Assembly: GCA_015520145.1 (NCBI GenBank)
Contig: WAQR01000134.1
Coordinates: forward strand, 1-10,409
Reading direction: 5' to 3'
DNA: 10,409 bases
Origin: Candidatus Hydrothermarchaeota archaeon
Lineage (GTDB): Archaea; Hydrothermarchaeota; Hydrothermarchaeia; Hydrothermarchaeales; WAQR01
Shown: positions 1 through 5,929 of the stretch, in pieces
Layout of the letters: every line of letters starts with the position of its first letter
How positions within the stretch are numbered: position 1 is the stretch's first letter
Made by a program: the position numbers and the translations under genes
Notes under the pieces: model-generated
What the model saw: the letters and a program-made list of their open reading frames with translations, nothing else
Databases searched by the model: none
Told to the model about the DNA's origin: nothing

Positions 1-17
1 CCAATATCGGAGTCAGT

Positions 18-338
18 ATGCTGGATATACTCAAGTCTGTGAAAGAGGACACGTCAAAGATAAAGGAAGACACCAGCAGGATCAGGGAGGACACATCAAA
101 GATAAAGGAAGACACCAGCAGGATCAGGGAGGACACATCAAAGATAAAGGAAGACACTAGCAGGATCAGGGAGGACACAGCCAGAATACCGGAGATAGCA
201 AAAAACACAGCGCTCATACCAGAGATAGCGGAAAATACTTCCCGGACAAATATCCTCATCGAACAACGGTTCGATAATCTCCAAAGTGAGATTGAAAGGA
301 TCAAAAAAGCCCTGGAAAGAGAAGGCATAAAAGTCTGA
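18..338 (+). CDS. Small coiled-coil protein made of seven-residue repeats
   Basis: A 106-residue hydrophilic protein whose function I do not recognise. After a short start (MLDILKSVK) it consists of heptads alternating EDTSKIK and EDTSRIR (about residues 10-57), then two looser ten-residue units (PEIAKNTALI, PEIAENTSRT), and ends in an amphipathic helix (residues about 80-104, QRFDNLQSEIERIKKALERE). Spacing of Ile and Thr fits a rod-like coiled coil. There are no Cys, no signal peptide and no membrane segment, so it is probably cytoplasmic. GGAG at 9-12 sits 5 bases before the ATG and supports this start, but the frame is open to the window edge, so an upstream start cannot be excluded. The reading frame is surely coding because the repeat differs between copies only at silent positions. 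A structural, scaffold or signalling-helix role is guesswork. Confidence 0.7.
   Translation: MLDILKSVKEDTSKIKEDTSRIREDTSKIKEDTSRIREDTSKIKEDTSRIREDTARIPEIAKNTALIPEIAENTSRTNILIEQRFDNLQSEIERIKKALEREGIKV
45..188 (+). repeat. 42-bp tandem repeat, three full copies plus a partial one
   Basis: Copies lie at 45-86, 87-128 and 129-170, with a partial fourth at 171-188. Each encodes two heptads (EDTSKIK and EDTSRIR). Copies 1 and 2 differ by one silent base (acg/aca), and copies 2 and 3 by one silent base (acc/act). Such near identity means recent duplication or ongoing homogenisation, and the copy number may vary between strains. Confidence 0.95.
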
Positions 339-674
339 ACTGGCGACACAAAGGTCTTAAAAGACGACAGTGAAAACATCTACTTCGAGGCAGCAACCCC
401 CGCATTCTCCTGATTCGCCTAAAAGCCAACTGATTAGTCTAATCATCAGTATCTGTTGCCTTTTAGCCTCAACTTCTCATTTGGCGGAAAAAACGGTTCT
501 GTCTTCAAAACCACAACAACCACGACAATTATTCAGACACCAGCACCGCAGGTAACCACGTCCCCGCCAGTTACTACGACAGAACCGCCTGGGAAAGGAG
601 AGGATGGTGGGATATGCGGGCATACAGTGGTTATCTTGCTGGCGATGCTGGTGCTGGTATTCCGGCGCAGGTGA
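339..674 (+). pseudogene. Decayed 3' end of a PGF-pre-PGF-type archaeal surface protein
   Basis: Read in one frame from 339, this stretch gives TGDTKVLKDDSENIYFEAAT followed by PAFS, then a TGA (411-413), FA, a TAA (420-422), KPTD, a TAG (435-437), and then an open tail to the TGA at 672-674. The pattern YFEAxTPxFSxFA is the typical end of the PGF-pre-PGF domain of archaeal surface proteins. The tail has a Thr/Pro linker (about 510-590), then GGICG, a hydrophobic segment (HTVVILLAMLVLVF) and RRR, a layout like the CGP/PGF-CTERM sorting signals. Three different stop codons within 27 bases, no start and no upstream domain indicate a dead fragment. No frameshift is needed to read it. It begins directly after the stop of the coiled-coil gene and in the same frame. 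Alternative: the part from 456 on could be a short expressed peptide from a TTG start, which I think unlikely. Confidence 0.7.
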
Positions 675-897
675 GTTTCATCAACTGATCAAAGAGATAT
701 TCCCCTGTTTCCTTACCATAAAACACAGTGAATACCTCATCAATCTTCCTTGCAAGCTCTTCGAGATTATCACAATCCAGCTCTTCTGGCGTTATACCCA
801 TCTCTCTGTACTGGCTTACAAGTGCCCCCCTTGCCAGCGCCGAGCCGATATTCGACGACAGAGTCTCCTCGACTCTCTTATATAAATTTTTATCCAT
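631..897 (-). CDS. Small hypothetical protein, unknown function
   Basis: An 88-residue soluble, acidic, probably helical protein (MDKNLYKRVEETLSSNIGSA...) that I do not recognise. It has no signal peptide, no membrane helix and two Cys that form no evident metal site. I chose the ATG at 897 because the protein then begins with a natural-looking helix. An ATG at 921 (adding MNFRYISP) is equally open. Neither has a Shine-Dalgarno sequence, so leaderless translation is likely. TATA-like stretches on the minus strand near 942-949 and 917-929 would place transcription starts near 921 and 897 respectively. The gene converges with the surface-protein relic, and its last 14 codons (631-674) are antisense to the relic's membrane segment. 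The tail GIPAPASPAR may therefore be read-through sequence acquired after loss of an older stop. Confidence 0.55.
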   Translation of the reverse strand: MDKNLYKRVEETLSSNIGSALARGALVSQYREMGITPEELDCDNLEELARKIDEVFTVFYGKETGEYLFDQLMKLTCAGIPAPASPAR

Positions 898-941
898 AGG
901 AGATATATATCTAAAATTCATATATTAAGGCAATTCTACAA

Positions 942-949
942 TTTATAAT
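942..949 (-). promoter_or_regulatory. Possible TATA box of the small minus-strand gene
   Basis: On the minus strand this region reads ATTATAAATT. An archaeal TATA box here would place the transcription start about 25 bases away, near 920, just in front of or at the two candidate ATGs (921, 897). A second A/T-rich candidate (TTAATATATG) lies at about 920-929. Confidence 0.35.
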
Positions 950-968
950 ATGTTTCCTTAGAATCCAC

Positions 969-976
969 AAAAAAAA
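969..976 (-). terminator. Oligo-T terminator after the glycosyltransferase operon
   Basis: Eight A on the plus strand (eight T in the transcript) lie 43 bases past the stop codon of the family 2 glycosyltransferase, with no strong hairpin before them. A bare oligo-T run is the usual archaeal termination signal, so the operon probably ends here and the small gene downstream is transcribed separately. Confidence 0.5.
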
Positions 977-1019
977 TTTATCAAATCCATCTGTCAACCG
1001 ATTCCACCGGCACTACCAG

Positions 1020-1700
1020 TCAGGTCTTCCACCTCCGCCAATTTACAATCATCCAGCAGATCTTTATCGCTGCCTTAACACTTACCGTAAGTGATCCTGT
1101 AATCTTTGACTTGCCAAGCCTCCTTTTATACCTTACATCAACTTCCTTTATCTTAAAATTCTTCTTAATAGCCTTTATCTGCATCTCAACAGTCCATCCA
1201 TAGGTCTTATCCTGCATATCAAGTTCCAGAAGCCTGTCATATTTTATAGCTCTAAAAGGACCTAAATCAGTAAACTTTACTCCATAAAAAAGTTTTATCA
1301 AAAAACCAAAGAAAAGGTTTGCAAAAACTGCATAAAAAGGCATCGCACCCTCCTCCAGTCTCTTTATCCTTGAACCTATGACAAAATCATATCCCTCCTC
1401 AATTATCGGATTGATAAGGAGATCAATATCCTCTGGATAATCTGAATAATCCCCATCCAGGAACACGACAATATCCGGGTCTTTAACAGCGGAAATACCT
1501 GCCAGGCATGCATAACCATAGCCTTTCCTTTTCTCGAAAACAACTCTAGCCCCTGCCTCCCTTGAAATCTTAGCAGTATTATCTGTAGACCCGTTATCAA
1601 CGACAATTATCTCATTTACATGTTCAGGGATGTCTTTTATAACCTTACCAATGGCTTCCTCTTCATTTAATGCAGGGATAATAACAGAAATCTTCTTCAT
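1020..1700 (-). CDS. Family 2 glycosyltransferase, DPM/DPG-synthase-like
   Basis: A 226-residue GT-A fold transferase that should move a sugar from a nucleotide donor. Visible motifs: SVIIPALNEE (residues 5-14), IIVVDNGSTDNT (31-42), GYGYACLAG (60-68), the metal-binding DGD in FLDGDYSD (80-87), FVIGSR (106-111), TDLGPFRAI (144-152) and KTYGWTVEMQIKA (165-177). The segment around 118-140 is hydrophobic and may touch the membrane, but the C-terminal membrane helices of true polyprenyl-phosphate transferases are absent. GGGTGGAATT just before the ATG supports the start. The gene overlaps the upstream CofC-like gene by four bases (ATGA), so the two are co-translated. Pairs of this GT2 type with a TIGR04282 protein are common. 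With an ArsM/radical SAM enzyme upstream, a role in glycosylating an arsenical is likely but inferred. Alternative: synthesis of dolichyl-phosphate sugars. Confidence 0.85.
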   Translation of the reverse strand: MKKISVIIPALNEEEAIGKVIKDIPEHVNEIIVVDNGSTDNTAKISREAGARVVFEKRKGYGYACLAGISAVKDPDIVVFLDGDYSDYPEDIDLLINPIIEEGYDFVIGSRIKRLEEGAMPFYAVFANLFFGFLIKLFYGVKFTDLGPFRAIKYDRLLELDMQDKTYGWTVEMQIKAIKKNFKIKEVDVRYKRRLGKSKITGSLTVSVKAAIKICWMIVNWRRWKT

Positions 1701-2407
1701 AATTCCACCCGTTTCAAATATCTATACGTCCTCTCTGGAACTCTCTTACCACATGTTTTAAGATATTCCAGATGCACCTTTAAAAATCTCAGGTCAGCGG
1801 GTTCATCCACATCATACCACAGATCGAGATATCCCAGCTTCAATCCTTTCTTATTTACTATCTCAAGCGTCTGACGGAGTACGTCTTTCGTACCCCAGTC
1901 GATACCGCTGAATATCTCATCCTCCTTATCGCGCATACCAACCAGGTAATAACCTCCATCAACATTTGGTCCAAGCACGACATCACAATCCTCAAGCAAA
2001 TCGAATGCATTTTTCAGATAACCCAAAGGAAGGGTCGGGAGATCAGTCCCGATCATCACAGCCTGCTCACAGCCCTCTGTTCTAAATGCCTCATGAATCG
2101 CATTATACGACCTCTCACCCAGATCCGCCCCAGACTGCGGGACAAATCTAAACATTGAAGACTTACCATGAGCCTCAACCTCTTTGACCTGGTCTTTCAA
2201 CACATCCAGCTTATCAGGCGGTGTATATGAAACAATCACATCCAGACCATCATCCTGGCATTTCAGCAGGTGTACCAGATCAAGGATATCCAGTAAAAAA
2301 CGTCTTTGAAGTTCGCATGCCTTATCAGGTGCAAGTGCCGGTATCAACCTGGTTTTTACACGACCTTTTATAGGGACTTTTGTGAGAACTATCAAGGCCC
2401 GCTTCAT
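1697..2407 (-). CDS. TIGR04282/DUF2064 CofC-like glycosyl/nucleotidyltransferase
   Basis: About 236 residues with a nucleotidyltransferase-like GT-A fold, full length for the family. Motifs, numbered from the alternative TTG start at 2413: LTKVPIKGRVKTRL (10-23), QSGADLGERSYNA (93-105), IGTDLPTLP (121-129), LGPNVDGGYYLVGM (147-160), WGTKDVLRQT (173-182) and YDVDEPADL (200-208). This pattern marks the family first named 'transferase 1, rSAM/selenodomain-associated' and later linked in databases to arsenosugar biosynthesis. The donor and acceptor are not known from sequence; it may activate a sugar or transfer one. I prefer the ATG at 2407, two codons in, because related proteins start near KRALIVLTK. 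The TTG at 2413 is the alternative. The gene begins about a dozen bases after the radical SAM-ArsM gene and overlaps the next by four bases, so all three are one operon. Confidence 0.85.
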   Translation of the reverse strand: MKRALIVLTKVPIKGRVKTRLIPALAPDKACELQRRFLLDILDLVHLLKCQDDGLDVIVSYTPPDKLDVLKDQVKEVEAHGKSSMFRFVPQSGADLGERSYNAIHEAFRTEGCEQAVMIGTDLPTLPLGYLKNAFDLLEDCDVVLGPNVDGGYYLVGMRDKEDEIFSGIDWGTKDVLRQTLEIVNKKGLKLGYLDLWYDVDEPADLRFLKVHLEYLKTCGKRVPERTYRYLKRVEL

Positions 2408-2419
2408 TTTCAAGCACTC

Positions 2420-4945
2420 TCAGCGGGCGCACTCCTCACCAGGACCGCAGCAAGGGGTTTCCTCTCTCCCCCCGGGTTCATCTGGTTCATCCAGTGTAAT
2501 CAGGTTGAGATGATAAGCGTTCTCACCTCCTCCAGGTTCAATAACCTCAAAGTAGCCCTTATAAGGAGGTCTTTTCAGCTTCTCCGCAATATCGGTACTG
2601 ATCTCCACAGGCTCGTTTCTCGGGAAAAAGTTGCCGTCTTCATCTATTGTAGCCTTAAACGGCCCTTTGTAAACAGCCTTCTGCCCCACGTACTTGCATC
2701 TGACATCCTTATCAAACTTGTATCCACGAATTATAGCAGAATAAAATTTGTACCCATCTATCTCCTTCCAGAACGTCCTCTGCAGTACAGATATCCCATA
2801 AAAACCTGCCTTCTCCAGGTAATCGAAATACTCCTCCTCAGTCAGCGCACCAGACACACACTCACCCCAAAGACGCGGGTTTGCCTGCATGTGGTCAGGG
2901 ACCTCCTCAGATGCAATGGTATCGGAAATGACCACCCTCCCATGGTTTTTAAGTATCCTGAATATCTCTGAAAAGACCTGCCTTTTATCAGGCGAGAGAT
3001 TTATAACGCAGTTGGATATCACCACATCCACACTATTGTCAGGTACAGGCACATCCTCCAGGTAGCCCTTTTTGAACTCAACGACATCGTACCCGAGGTT
3101 CTCTGCAACTTTCGGTTTGTTTTCATTGGCCTTTTTCAGCATCTCATCGGTCATATCAATCCCATATACCTTCCCGTTTTTTCCAACCTTTTTCGCTGCA
3201 ATAAAACAGTCTATACCCCCGCCTGGCCCGAGGTCGAGTACGGTCTCCCCTTCACTTATCCCTGCCATACCAATTGGACTCCCGCACCCATAGGCAATTT
3301 CCAGCACCTCTTTCGGGATATGTGAGATATCCTCTGGATTATATGTTCCAGCACAGCACAGCTCCTCTTTTGGATTCTCTGCAGCTTCTCCATAAAAACG
3401 TCTGACAGCCCTCCTGGACTCTTCCAGTTCCATGAACAGGACACAGTTTGACCTGGAAGTGCTTACTATATGCTGCTGCCCGTCCATGCCTGGAGGCTCA
3501 TCCCCACCTTCCTCTATCAGCGCGCCCTCGCCCATTGCGTAATAGACCACAGGCCTGCCCAGGTTGGGATTTGTCATCTTGCTCCTCTCCTTTGCCAGGA
3601 CATACATTGCATCTTTTGTCAGGTTCTTGTTCATTTCACAGAGAGGGTCGTGGCCAAGAAAACTGCCATCAGGAGAATGGAGGTATGCGTGTTCCAGGTC
3701 CCCGCCCCCGCATATAAACATCAGGTAACATTTACGGCATTTTTTCTTATCTGCCACACTGGCATTTCTAATATCATTTGCAATCTTGGAGTTCAGCCAG
3801 ACATCTCTAAGTCCCCGGGACGCCTCACCCATATCCAGGGGTTTGTAACCCGCAAGCGAGGCTGACGGATAGACATGCCCGTCACAATAGACGCATAACG
3901 ACTCATACGCGATATTTGACAGATCACGCTTCGTGCCGCGTTTGCTGCTTATATTATATTTTGCAAACTCGAGGTTATCGACAGTTACACCCGTACCGCT
4001 GGAGGCTTCAATTGCCTTTCTAACAGCCTCGATCACCTTCGATGTGGGCGGTGATGAGAGGTCAGCGGCAGTGGTAGACCGCCCTCTTTTATGGGCAAAA
4101 AGCAGGTGGTGATAATCTGCGCCAAGTTCTGCGGCAAGCCTGGTTATATTCGGCACATCGTCAGCATTAAGACGCATTACTGTCGTGGCAATTGAGGGTT
4201 TAAATCCTGCCTTAATCACGTTTTTAATCCCTTTAATTGCAGATTTAAACGTACCCATTCCCCTGATAGTATCATTGATTTCCGGAGTTGAACCGTCCAG
4301 ACTTATCTGGATTTTGAGCTTTTCAGGGTCGAACCTGGCAATATTTTTTAAGACCTCGCCTTTTAGAAGGGTGCCATTTGTCATGATTACGACATCAGCA
4401 CCACCCGTGACGATAGCGTCCAGTAACTCGAAGATATCATCCCTTAAAAGTGGTTCGCCGCCTGTTATATAAAACCTCTTAACCCCGAGTTCCAGAGCTT
4501 CGGCTATTATCCGTTTCCATTCCTCAGTAGAAATCCCTTTCATAGCCTTCGGGGAGGCGTCTACCAGACAGTGGTGACATGAGAGATTGCAGGTATTGGA
4601 GACATGTAGCCAGAGCTCGGATAATTTCTCTGGCTTTAATATCTTCCCCCGGCCGGGGTAGGGTTCCCTTTTAAAAGGAGCTGTTGATACAAACCCTGAT
4701 CTCGAAGCATCTTTTAAAAAGTTGTAACAATCGATCCATGCCCTGGTAAAATCCATCTTTGAATCCTTTGAATATTTTAATACAATCTCTTCAAAATTCC
4801 TTTTTCCATTTACATATCCCAGAATCCTCATCCCCCTCTCATCCGTAGCTATCCAGTTCGGGAGTTCAGTATCTATAAGCAGATGCATACCGTTCATAAC
4901 TTTCCTGACATACGAAGGAGCAAATAATATCTTCTCGGAATTCAT
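2420..4945 (-). CDS. PqqD-like / radical SAM-SPASM / ArsM arsenite methyltransferase fusion
   Basis: An 841-residue multidomain enzyme. Residues about 6-86 resemble a PqqD-like domain (LIDTELPNWIATDERGMRIL, then a helical part). Residues about 110-450 are a radical SAM enzyme: the cluster motif is CNLSCHHC (Cys119, 123, 126), followed by TGGEP (161-165) and a Cys-rich SPASM-like region (Cys351, 354, 403, 406, 412, 436). Residues about 505-815 match ArsM: the SAM motif DLGPGGG (571-577), Cys530/531, YGCGSP (Cys554), SNCVINLS (Cys646) and ECVSGAL (Cys696), which correspond to the conserved arsenic-handling cysteines of ArsM, then the usual C-terminal region (VYKGPF to YKGYFEVI, 758-802). The end carries CC and C (832, 833, 839), a likely As(III)-capturing tail. 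Expected chemistry is SAM-dependent methylation of arsenite plus a 5'-deoxyadenosyl radical reaction on an unknown substrate. GGTGGTG at 4950-4956 fixes the start. It is the first gene of the operon, with an inverted repeat at its promoter. The arsenic link is strong; the radical SAM product is inferred. Confidence 0.9.
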   Translation of the reverse strand: MNSEKILFAPSYVRKVMNGMHLLIDTELPNWIATDERGMRILGYVNGKRNFEEIVLKYSKDSKMDFTRAWIDCYNFLKDASRSGFVSTAPFKREPYPGRGKILKPEKLSELWLHVSNTCNLSCHHCLVDASPKAMKGISTEEWKRIIAEALELGVKRFYITGGEPLLRDDIFELLDAIVTGGADVVIMTNGTLLKGEVLKNIARFDPEKLKIQISLDGSTPEINDTIRGMGTFKSAIKGIKNVIKAGFKPSIATTVMRLNADDVPNITRLAAELGADYHHLLFAHKRGRSTTAADLSSPPTSKVIEAVRKAIEASSGTGVTVDNLEFAKYNISSKRGTKRDLSNIAYESLCVYCDGHVYPSASLAGYKPLDMGEASRGLRDVWLNSKIANDIRNASVADKKKCRKCYLMFICGGGDLEHAYLHSPDGSFLGHDPLCEMNKNLTKDAMYVLAKERSKMTNPNLGRPVVYYAMGEGALIEEGGDEPPGMDGQQHIVSTSRSNCVLFMELEESRRAVRRFYGEAAENPKEELCCAGTYNPEDISHIPKEVLEIAYGCGSPIGMAGISEGETVLDLGPGGGIDCFIAAKKVGKNGKVYGIDMTDEMLKKANENKPKVAENLGYDVVEFKKGYLEDVPVPDNSVDVVISNCVINLSPDKRQVFSEIFRILKNHGRVVISDTIASEEVPDHMQANPRLWGECVSGALTEEEYFDYLEKAGFYGISVLQRTFWKEIDGYKFYSAIIRGYKFDKDVRCKYVGQKAVYKGPFKATIDEDGNFFPRNEPVEISTDIAEKLKRPPYKGYFEVIEPGGGENAYHLNLITLDEPDEPGGREETPCCGPGEECAR

Positions 4946-4949
4946 TTTT

Positions 4950-4956
4950 CACCACC
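4950..4956 (-). promoter_or_regulatory. Strong ribosome binding site of the radical SAM-ArsM gene
   Basis: The minus strand reads GGTGGTG four bases before the ATG at 4945. It closely follows the archaeal anti-Shine-Dalgarno complement and decides the start of the fusion protein. Confidence 0.75.
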
Positions 4957-4964
4957 TTACACGC

Positions 4965-4985
4965 TTGTCTTGCCTGGCAAGACAA
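4965..4985. promoter_or_regulatory. Perfect 10-1-10 inverted repeat, likely repressor operator
   Basis: The arms TTGTCTTGCC (4965-4974) and GGCAAGACAA (4976-4985) are exact reverse complements around a single T. The site lies 20 bases before the ATG of the radical SAM-ArsM gene. With a TATA box near 5004-5020 the transcription start falls at its upstream edge, so a bound protein would block initiation. I infer an arsenic- or redox-sensing repressor, for example of the ArsR type; no such regulator is encoded in the window. A transcript hairpin in the 5' leader is the other reading. Confidence 0.65.
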
Positions 4986-5000
4986 TTTCTTAACTTTAGA

Positions 5001-5020
5001 GTATAAATATTATAAATATA
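5001..5020 (-). promoter_or_regulatory. TATA-box region of the arsenic operon
   Basis: The minus strand reads ATATTTATAATATTTATAC over 5019-5001, with overlapping TATA-like octamers. Counting about 25 bases downstream puts the start of transcription near 4980-4990, next to the inverted repeat. The exact box cannot be chosen by eye in such A/T-rich sequence. Confidence 0.5.
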
Positions 5021-5093
5021 ATTATTCCTGAGTACCTGTACCATTCCTAACATTATTATTTATATATACAAACCTAACAGATAAAATTATTGC

Positions 5094-5170
5094 TAAACTG
5101 ACTATCATACTATCATACTGCCTATCATAAACTGACCACTCAAATACTATCAATGCTATCAATACTATCC
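5094..5170. repeat. Array of CTATCA motifs and a TAAACTGAC direct repeat
   Basis: CTATCATA occurs at 5102-5109, 5110-5117 and 5122-5129. CTATCAAT occurs at 5147-5154 and 5156-5163, and CTATCC at 5165-5170. TAAACTGAC occurs at 5094-5102 and 5128-5136. The array ends directly before a TATA-like AGATATATTT (5171-5180), about 35-40 bases upstream of the deacetylase GTG. It may bind a regulator of the plus-strand operon or may only be slipped-strand duplication. Confidence 0.6.
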
Positions 5171-5180
5171 AGATATATTT
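5171..5180 (+). promoter_or_regulatory. Possible TATA box of the plus-strand operon
   Basis: AGATATATTT lies 33-42 bases before the GTG at 5213, giving a start of transcription near 5200 and a very short leader. An earlier A/T stretch (TTTATATATA, 5059-5068) is a second candidate. Confidence 0.4.
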
Positions 5181-5212
5181 CCAGACATTCAAACCATATT
5201 TAAACTATTGTA

Positions 5213-5929
5213 GTGAGGTGTTTTGTTATATTAATCTTACTAATACCTGTGGCAATATTTTTGATGACAATGATGACAGTTCCTTTGACAATGCCTTCCC
5301 TGTCGTCCTCTCCACCCAAGATATGGATAGAGATACATGACGCCTCTCCAGGATATGGGATAGAGGGTTTAAGAGAGGTCTTAAATATAATCGAAAAACA
5401 TCGCGTGGATAGGGTCGTGATATTCGTTATCCCGAATCACGGGAATACCGCTCCACTTAGCAGATATCCTGATTACATAGAGTTTCTAAAAGAACAGGAG
5501 AAAAGAGGGCATGAAATCGGAATACACGGTTTTACACATAAAGGTCTTGAATTCTATTCTTCAAAAGAGGCGACTGAGACGCTTTTGAATTCTTCACGTT
5601 TGGAACTCAATTTCACAGACGCAGATATCTTTCTCCCGCCTCGATTTGCTGTCTCGCAGGACAGCCTTGAAGTATTGAGAGAGGAATTTGATGAGGTCTA
5701 CCTTCTGACTGGTATAATAAGGAAAAACGAAACACTTCCCTATATGTACCATGAGTTCACCTGGTTCCCAGCTCTAAGCCGCATCTCGCTTATACTGGCG
5801 AAAGTCTCATATATGACAACTAGGCAAAAGGTTTTTAGGCTGGCAGTACATATTAACAGGGTGGACGACCCGTCTGGACTGAAGTTCCTGGACGATTTTT
5901 TGACATGGACAGATTCAAAATGGAGTTAG
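5213..5929 (+). CDS. Membrane-anchored DUF2334 / NodB-like polysaccharide deacetylase
   Basis: A 238-residue protein with one N-terminal hydrophobic segment (residues 3-30), either a signal anchor or an uncleaved signal, so the catalytic part faces outside. The NodB-like fold of the DUF2334 group shows IHDASP (41-46, Asp43 being the expected metal/catalytic Asp), GHEIGIHGFTH (99-109, with His105 and His109 as likely metal ligands), LPPRF (141-145) and LAVHINRVDDP (210-220, His213 near the end of the barrel). The expected reaction is metal-dependent removal of an acetyl or similar group from a carbohydrate; the substrate is unknown. The start is a GTG without a clear ribosome site. Later in-frame starts would cut into the hydrophobic segment, so I keep it. 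The gene overlaps the next one by up to 25 bases and leads the operon, although its link to tetrapyrrole genes is unclear. Confidence 0.8.
   Translation: MRCFVILILLIPVAIFLMTMMTVPLTMPSLSSSPPKIWIEIHDASPGYGIEGLREVLNIIEKHRVDRVVIFVIPNHGNTAPLSRYPDYIEFLKEQEKRGHEIGIHGFTHKGLEFYSSKEATETLLNSSRLELNFTDADIFLPPRFAVSQDSLEVLREEFDEVYLLTGIIRKNETLPYMYHEFTWFPALSRISLILAKVSYMTTRQKVFRLAVHINRVDDPSGLKFLDDFLTWTDSKWS

Noticed and set aside
45..188. 42-bp repeats as a CRISPR array
   Set aside because: The repeats adjoin each other without spacers and encode heptads in frame.
370..555. GTG-started frame of 61 residues in the relic region
   Set aside because: Its residues (Gln/Pro/Ser/His-rich) are a shifted reading of the surface-protein relic, whose own frame gives the recognisable YFEAATPAFS pattern.
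2306..2971. Plus-strand open frame of 221 residues across the end of the fusion gene and the CofC-like gene
   Set aside because: It lies opposite two well-recognised genes and shows no domain pattern; a shadow frame.
3448..3865. Plus-strand open frames of 89 and 131 residues inside the fusion gene
   Set aside because: They are antisense to the SPASM and linker region, whose own cysteine pattern is meaningful; no sign of coding.
4965..4985. Palindrome as an intrinsic terminator or riboswitch stem
   Set aside because: No T run follows on either strand in the right place and the spacer is only one base; an operator fits better.
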